Of a DNA stretch of 64,000 nt, positions 57,401 through 64,000 are shown one piece after another (within the stretch, counting starts at the first letter, position 1; every line of letters begins with the position of its first letter). A program made the translations under genes and the position numbers. Source of the stretch: Tubulanus polymorphus (lineage: Eukaryota > Nemertea > Palaeonemertea > Tubulaniformes > Tubulanidae); contig NC_134029.1 of the NCBI RefSeq assembly GCF_964204645.1, positions 4,783,001 to 4,847,000 of the forward strand. Direction: 5' to 3'. Below the pieces are notes generated by a model, which was given only the letters and a program-made list of their open reading frames with translations, was not told the origin of the DNA and searched no databases.

Positions 57401-59222
57401 ATAAAGAATGTCTCTACGTCGAGTGACAATTACATCAGCTTCAGGGTTGTTTAAAATTCAGCAGACATTTTTTTCAGAAAGTTTTCATTACGGAAATCGT
57501 CAACCCATATTTCTATTATTCCGCACAGCGAGCTAGTTTACAATCCTATGTGGTTCTCGAAAGCCATCTTCGACTTAACAATTGCAATTATTGTATTTCC
57601 CCTACAAAAAAGACATTTGCACAGAACACAAAAAAAAACAGCGTTGAAGCGTTTGGGTTTTAGATACTCACTTTCCCGGTTTGAAAGAAACAACCGTTCG
57701 TTCAGTGACCTAGTTGATGTTCTATCGCCATCGGGTGGTTTCAAACGATTTGAATTTCTAAGTTGTTATCTGGATTTTAAAAATTGAGTCCGGGTATTTG
57801 GGTATTAGTCCCACTGTCACTTACACCGTCAATTGTACAGGGAAAAGCTGAAGTAGAAAATACCATCATAGACGCATTGGATTAGTGATGAAATATAGCC
57901 GTTACCTGAGGCTCATGTTAATCCTGCGTTCGTTTTATTTTATCTCGTTGATTAATGTCATAGTCAGCGGTTTGCAGAGAATATTGGCCGAATTCATTAT
58001 TTGTATGAGAGAATTATATTAAACATTAAGATCGGTCACAAAAAGGAACTGTTCGCCAAGAGGGTACAAAACGATCTTGCTTGTTTTTCGTGGTGAAAAA
58101 ATGGTAGTTTTCATGGTGGAAAAATTTTGTTTTTTCACGAGAAAGAAACGGCGCCGTATGTACTGGTGCTGATTATCAACTAGGCCTAACGCTGTGTAAA
58201 AAGGATCATTTAATGCATTATTAACCATCCTGACCGATGACCATTGCCGAGGAATTCCCATGTGATTTCCGTAAGCACCGAGGCTAGCCGCAGTATCGAC
58301 CTAAAACTCGCTTGCCACGAGAGGAATTATCGCAGGGACAGGCATATTTTTTTAGACTTAGTTTTAATCAATATTCATTGGCGACACCGAATGATAGACT
58401 GTCTGTATATTTACGCCAGTCTGACGATCGCCTGATTTCGTCGTAGAAGGAGTAATGTTTTTATCGTACGCACACGAATGGCCATTGTAAGTTGCATTAC
58501 CTACGTCTTGTTCTCGTAGGAGAGTGATCCGTTTGTGTTCATCAACCGTTAAAGGTAGTTGTTTGTGGCGTGACTTTTCTGGACACGCGAATTACTTGTT
58601 ATTTGTCGAGCAAAGATGAGCGAAAAATGCGTGGCCGGCAATATTTGCCGGTGAAGAGCGCAGCAGTCACCGCCTGACCAGTGTTTCCCCTGAAGGGAAA
58701 TAAAGCAATTATAGCTGAACATCTCGTAGACGACGGCGAAGGAAGACATTCGTTCTCTTCCGCCATTCTCATCTCATCCCCAGAATTACCATCTTACACT
58801 CGGAATCAGAACACCCGCAGTCGTCGCAGGAAAAATGACTTATCCACCCGCAGTTGACACTAGCTAAATCCATTCCGCCAACCAGTCCCTATCCACCACA
58901 ACACACGCACTATTTTCGTATATCCTCATTTACGCTAAACATCCAGATAACATTATTGCACCTTTGTCGCCATATTTAGCTCCGATAAAACGATAGCGAT
59001 ATATTTGTTCAAATATATGCAATTTGTAGCATACCGTATATAGCACGAAGGTATATTTCTACCAAAGGCATTTGTCAATTTGTGGCAATATTTGCGAACA
59101 AATTGAATCAGGCATCGCGTGAAATGAAGAAAAAACTCCATCGATTGGTTACTTCGAAAAACGATGCTTTGAAAATGTTATTTCATCTGTTTCTGTTTAT
59201 TGGTTATACGTAATTCACATAG
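54412..59222. other. Stretch with little recognisable content
   Basis: Mostly AT-rich non-coding sequence with short open frames on both strands. The only exon-like features are weak minus-strand frames near 55.2-55.8 kb and a short plus-strand first-exon candidate at 56302-56347 (listed). No RNA gene or clear repeat was seen. Confidence 0.35.
56302..56347 (+). CDS. Possible short first coding exon
   Basis: ATG at 56302 starts MRFDVNDVENEDKTS and runs into the donor TCAG/GTAAGA in phase 1. Short acidic N-terminal exons of this kind are common, but a 15-codon match can arise by chance and I found no partner exon. Confidence 0.2.
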
Positions 59223-59383
59223 AGGACGTGTCCGACATCATTTAGAACACGAAGATGTCATCAAAGATTACGACATACCAGAAGGACTCTTCCTGTTACA
59301 CGGACTCGAGTTACTTTGCAAACGCTTTCTTTCATCTTGAAGCACGCTTTACAATACGTTCTTGATCCGAGTGAAGTCGTTCA
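59223..59383 (+). pseudogene. Exon-like segment with an internal frame break
   Basis: Acceptor (CTGTTTATTGG...TTCACATAG) and donor (GTTCA/GTGAGT) signals bracket 161 nt. The first part reads HHLEHEDVIKDYDIPEGLFL, then LHGLELL. The second part, in another frame, reads LQTLSFILKHALQYVLDPSE, then VVQ. Each part looks coding and helical, but the frames do not match; the change falls near 59318. This could be a frameshifted relic exon, an assembly error or coincidence. No family is recognised. Confidence 0.3.
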
Positions 59384-59808
59384 GTGAGTTAATTTAAGAA
59401 GTCTAAATCGAATTGAAAGCCATTAGTGCCACGTGCGTAAAATCCTTTATACGTAAATTCATTAATTGTATAGACAGTCTGTGTTTTAGGAACTGTGTCT
59501 AGGGGATGCGTCGTCTACGTGCTTCAACGTGGGTTCAACCGGATTACTCGGAGTTCCCTCATACCACCTCACCACACGCCTAAAGCGTATTGTTTTGTGT
59601 CCTTCTCAATTTCCATCTTATGAGAATCATCTTGGATTTCGGATACTGGTGCTATCGAAATATAATTATTTGTTTCTATTTGAGAATCGCTAAATAAATG
59701 CTTTGTATACGGGCCAATTGCAATTACTTTTTATGTAACGCCATCCTAGAAAAAATTCGATGGTATTTCAACAACGTATTCAAAATCTTACAACGTTAAT
59801 TTCGGATA

Positions 59809-60088
59809 CTGAAACCAGTAGTTCTTTTTTTATTCGTGACTAAATCAGACAACAGATGGTGCTGAGGTATTTTCAGTCATGCCGTCATCAGTCACCATCA
59901 GACAACATCTGACTAAAATACGAATGGCCTACGGCTAGTTTTAAATTCTGTATCCAATCGCCTTTTTAGTCATGCGCTCATCAGACACCAGACTAAAAGA
60001 AACTACCTCAGTGCCACCTGACGGCATGACGAAAATAATTGCTTACAGAATTTAAAACTAGTTGCTGAAAATCTCGCATCGGTTTCAG
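59809..60088. repeat. Mosaic of inverted and direct repeats
   Basis: 59935-59952 and 60044-60061 are perfect 18-nt inverted repeats. TTTTCAGTCATGCCGTCATCAG (about 59870) recurs inverted at 60018-60034 and in diverged direct form near 59966 (TTTTTAGTCATGCGCTCATC). GGTGCTGAGGTA (59858) pairs with 60004-60015, and CTGAAACC (59809) with GGTTTCAG (60081). The pairs are not all nested, so it is not one simple hairpin; a rearranged fold-back element or MITE remnant fits best. Confidence 0.55.
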
Positions 60089-60099
60089 AACCAAAAACT

Positions 60100-63000
60100 A
60101 ACTGTGTAAGATTGTTGATTTTTTTGTACGATTGTGAACGGATTGTTGAACTACTTTGCCTGGATGGCGTTCCATAGACTTGTATATGGGATAAGCGCAT
60201 GTTTTGCCTGTAGTAGTCGGTGGTGCTTATTTTGCGTGCGGCATATTGCGCACAAAACTCGATTGACTCGCGACTTCTGCTTGTGTGATGAACTACTACT
60301 CATTAGATGGCGAATAAATTCAATTACGGAAGAATAAATGATTTCATAGTTCGTCGTATTCCGCATTGACAGCTGTTTATCAGCGCGCACGCGCCTCATC
60401 ACATAGAAAAAAAAAACAGCACACGTCGCAATCTCAAAAGCGCCCGATCAATGCGTCGAATCTCAATTCACTAACGAAATATCAAATATAAATTTCATGC
60501 ATAGAGTTATCACTGACATTGTTGGTCTAAAAGAATCTCGATTAGCGAGGTTGATATAACGAAACGCTGTGTACGTTTTAATCTAAAATCCCACACTAAC
60601 AAAGAGTGGCGAAAGATTTCTTTGAGTCGATAGGTTATTTCAACCTTTCGACTTTATCCTGATAGTCATCTTCAGGAATACTGAATGATTTCATTCACTT
60701 TTATATGAAGATTTTACAAAATTGATGGATAAACAGTACACGCATTAAAATGCATTAGTGTAGACCACGAATTGCTTTGAAGCATGCAACAAATTTGCTT
60801 ATACCAGTGGAAACTACCCTCCGAAAAGAATGCTAGAAATGTGTAATTCTGATTCCAAAAAGAAACTTGAGCCAAATTGAATATAATATGAATGATTTGA
60901 TGTTTTCCCAATTTTTCATCGTGGAATTTGCAATGGCTGAAGTAGATTGACGATTGCAAGAGGTGAAAACCATAACGCACTTTTTTCAAGAACAACGAGA
61001 AAGATACCCGAGCCGTATTACATGTACAACATCGCTTTGCGTTTGGCTCAGAATTTTGACAGCAATTTGTTCTTGTGCTGGAATACTTAGTCGTATATGG
61101 AGCAGTCGCATTTATGGTAATTTCCGTTCTAGCCGACTGACTTGACAGTTCACAAACACGGACCGACATGATAAACAACATTCATAATACATTTGCCTCT
61201 TATCTCGTCTTGTCTTACCTTTGCCTCGTAGCCCCCTTCATCCCTGATTGCAATAACAAACACTCGCGGATCAGTGATCTGACATGGTCAGAGAAAATGT
61301 GGAGCAATCTCTGGATTCAGTTGCACGCCTTGGCTTAATTTCCAAATTGTTTTTTCAGTCATGGGTTTATGAAATACTATAGAAACAGATGGTGTTTTGG
61401 TGCTTTGAATGTTTAACTGTTCTCGGTCGTTATAAGCTGACTAAGATTGACGATTAGAGTCGTCTTATTCCAACGGAGTCAGGTATCGGTGAGACATGCA
61501 CCACCTAGAAACCGGTGATAACACTTTGACAGATTGGCATCTGAAATATCAAAATATGGTCCGATAGATGAGGGAGACTTTTTATTTCATTTACTCGATG
61601 AGAAAATGGCGTTCGCTTCGACCGGGCGTTATTTTCTCGCTTATTTCGATTGCCCATTTGATAAATGAATGTCTGGTCGGTCTGTTCGAGAAAAAAGTCG
61701 ATCTAACATGAAAACGGTGTTGATTTATTCGCTCTAGGATTTACCTAGTGCGTTTTATTCTAGGTAACCGGCACATTACAACCTATGTATGTGTAGCTAT
61801 CCCGATGGGGATACGGATCCGTGTACATGATGTCAGATGATGGATTAATTCCTATGAATGGTAATCGAGAATTACTAACAATATTCAACCCGTGAGAATT
61901 GACTTGTCGATATTCTGAATGATATACTCCGTGACCATCTAAACGGGTCTCGCACGCGTGTGAACTAGTCATTACACCGGCTTTCTTGTCATTGCAGTAC
62001 ACGAAGTTTGCTTCTGAATGACTTTTAGTCACAGTTTATTTTCTCAATTTATCACGAAATGCGGTAAAAGATTGGCTTTGCTGTCATAACTGCTTCCTGG
62101 TTACAATGATTTCTGTTTATGTATTCGTATGAAATGTTTGCGAAAGTCTGACCCGCCATAACCGGGTAAAAACGAAACATCGAATAAGAGAAGACTGAAG
62201 TAACGGAACGACGATAAGATGGTAACTTTTCGACTATATGTCGATTCCCCCATTTCGATGGCGGAAAGTGTGATGTATGTACACATCAATAATGTTATAA
62301 CCATGACGGACACAGAAATACAACATTGATTCCCAATCGAATCGATACGAGTCCGCGTAGGGTCTACTCGACGTAAATCACACAGACTATACACATATAC
62401 ATGTGCTGGACGCCTCGTCTGATTTGGTGTTATTTAGCCAATTAACTAAGGACATGATTGTGAATTAGGGGAACCTTGATTAACGAGGCGTGCTTATCAT
62501 CCGTGTGTGAACATCGATCAATCTTGTGCAAACCCGGACGTCATTTTTCGCCATGACGGACACCGACTTTTACCGCCAATTATGGCGCCACGACCAGTCC
62601 TTTTAATCCGGGTGATTTGGCATCAGAAATCGAATTCATCCTTCTGAAACAGTGAAAAAATGCTCAGGAGAAAAATAGGCGTAGAATCAAACTCTGTTTG
62701 GCTGAAACCTGGTCAATATGGTATCAAGCATTTCAAATGGTCAGGCTCAGTCACTGGTGACTCTCGTTGGATCAGGTTATTCACGGGCATAAATTCTATA
62801 TAGAATAACAATCGATTTAGAACGTAAAATCCTTTAGAAAGATAGCCGAGATTTTCCTGGTATTATACACAAATTCTCGTTTCGAAAATTGACAACAGAT
62901 TGTATTGAGTCGTCGCGACGCCGATGGTGACGAACTTCACTCTTTCTCGTACTCCAATTGCCTGGGGATCGCAATCTTTAGAATTCATATTATCCGGTTG

Positions 63001-64000
63001 TCGATTGGAAATTAATTTCCATCTACTTTATAGTTCAAACCTAGCGAAGAAACCTTGAAACATGCGAACAACGAAAGTTCAATTGAGATAGCGATCTGAC
63101 GATAATCTTAATAATTCTTTTCACGAATTTGTACATCGCTTCGTTTCGCCGGCGCTCGCACAGACTATTCAGACACGATTTTCAAAGGATTGGCATTTGA
63201 TTAATTCTGGTGTCTAACACACATTCATATATTCAATTTAACGTTCAGATTTGGTTGAAGATTATTCGTGGCATTTGGCAGATCGAACTGACCGTGCACA
63301 AGTGCCGTACTCCGGATCAGTAATTATGAACTAGTGAGCTTCCTCTTCAATACTTTGCTTGACGGAAATTGACATTTTATCAGTATTACCCGCGTGTGTA
63401 TTCACCGCTACTCACTAATTGTACGGTAAAATACGAAGATGATTTCTTTCTCGCCGAAGCTTAGCGCAATTTCCGGTCAACCAATACACTTCCGGTCATC
63501 GGTAAGGGTTCTGTTTGGTCTGGCGTCGTGAAAGAGTTCCCTAAAGGTTTAAGGTGTTTATCCCTGACGCCAGAAGAACGCGTTAGTCATATCGCTGCTT
63601 TATAACGAGACTAGCGACGAGTCTATATGCCCGATGTAGGAGTAGGAAATGTCGTTGTGCAGATACCCGGATGTCATCGTTCATATAAAATGGCTTCTGC
63701 CAAAGTGATCAAATCAGCGACTACACGATTCTGATTATACGATCGGGATTAACCACTACCGCACCGACGCTTCCACATGCCAGGGGCCGATCCCTGTGAT
63801 AATCAGACCAAAACCGGCGTTACATACTGCGTGGCACTTTGACCCATTTTGTAAATTGAGCGTCGTTCTGGGAAATTCTAGAAGATTTTACGTTCGAAAG
63901 GGAAATAAATCAGAAGGAAAAAAATAAGGAACTCATTTCGACTTTGTTCAGATGATTCCAGACATGAAGGCGGGATCATGGTTTGTCTTCATTTATCTTA
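60100..64000. other. Right end, no confidently assigned gene
   Basis: Open frames are short. The longest is a 155-codon minus-strand frame at 60714-61181 that lacks domain signatures. Minus-strand frames at 61760-62032 and 62101-62394 look mildly coding; the first is listed separately. No RNA gene or structured repeat was recognised. Confidence 0.35.
61760..62032 (-). CDS. Hypothetical minus-strand terminal exon
   Basis: The frame runs about 85 codons to TAG at 61760 and looks coding in composition (HSEANFVYCNDKKAGVMTSS, HSEYRQVNSHGLNIVSNSRL, ending YIGCNVPVT). It resembles a hydrophilic C-terminal tail. An acceptor-like ACTAAAAG sits at its upstream edge, without a good pyrimidine tract. 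An adjoining minus-strand frame (62394-62101) carries a hydrophobic segment (ISVSVMVITLLMCTYITL) and could be an upstream exon of a membrane protein, but I could not join them in frame. Confidence 0.22.
   Translation of the reverse strand: MTKSHSEANFVYCNDKKAGVMTSSHACETRLDGHGVYHSEYRQVNSHGLNIVSNSRLPFIGINPSSDIMYTDPYPHRDSYTYIGCNVPVT

Noticed and set aside
50902-64000. Downstream exons of the acetylcholine receptor gene
   Set aside because: I looked on the plus strand for the DEKNQ, WNP and Cys-loop segments and found none with a matching acceptor; they may lie beyond the window.
1-64000. CRISPR arrays, bacterial operons, rRNA genes
   Set aside because: No regularly spaced repeats of that type, no ribosomal RNA signatures; the splice structure and gene families are animal.

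Overview
The window is nuclear DNA of an invertebrate animal, probably a lophotrochozoan such as a mollusc or a relative; that placement is an inference from the gene families, not a measurement. It is AT-rich and intron-rich, with large intergenic and intronic stretches. Three things carry almost all the recognisable information.

(1) Positions 3457-21769, minus strand: a cyclic-nucleotide-binding-domain protein of the CNBD2 (CRIS) family. Eleven core exons (9733 down to 3457) join in one closed frame: 1380 nt, 459 residues plus stop. They encode a short basic/hydrophobic segment, a helical linker, a first cyclic-nucleotide-binding domain with an intact phosphate-binding signature, a second degenerate one with a lysine-rich insert, and a conserved C-terminal tail. 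Upstream lie six separate ATG-headed exons, at 10120, 11670, 13661, 15979, 19094 and 21769. Each ends in a splice donor. Four end in phase 0, which the core requires. Two end in phase 2 and fit a small adapter exon (16825-16954) that converts phase 2 to phase 0. All six have in-frame stops a short way upstream. I read this as an alternative-promoter array giving six N-termini of 83-267 codons on one cAMP/cGMP-sensing core. Every one of the six carries at least one Arg-Arg-x-Ser/Thr motif (PKA/PKG consensus).

(2) Positions 35914-42456, plus strand: the 5' end of a nicotinic acetylcholine receptor (Cys-loop) subunit gene. Two homologous exons for the N-terminal helix of the ligand-binding domain lie 49 nt apart (42016-42207 and 42257-42456). 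They end identically in phase 0 but cannot be joined in frame, so they look mutually exclusive. The first has its own signal peptide. The second fits, in phase, a signal-peptide exon 6 kb upstream (35914-35996). I did not find the downstream exons.

(3) Positions 43525-50901, minus strand: a complete, apparently very young BEL/Pao LTR retrotransposon. It has two 652-bp LTRs with no difference that I could see by reading, a 5-bp target duplication (ACCGA), a tRNA-Tyr-like primer-binding site, a polypurine tract and one 1957-codon gag-pol frame. That frame contains a 9-residue tandem array in gag and an exact 138-bp in-frame duplication in the integrase zinc-binding domain. The element lies about 1.1 kb downstream of the receptor exons, in antisense.

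The rest (1-3456, 22-35.9 kb, 36-42 kb, 51-64 kb) is mostly non-coding. It holds a TTAA-flanked MITE-like element (25061-25692), a 36-bp perfect inverted repeat (2081-2171), a repeat mosaic near 59.8-60.1 kb, small dispersed repeats and a few orphan exon-like segments that I cannot assign.
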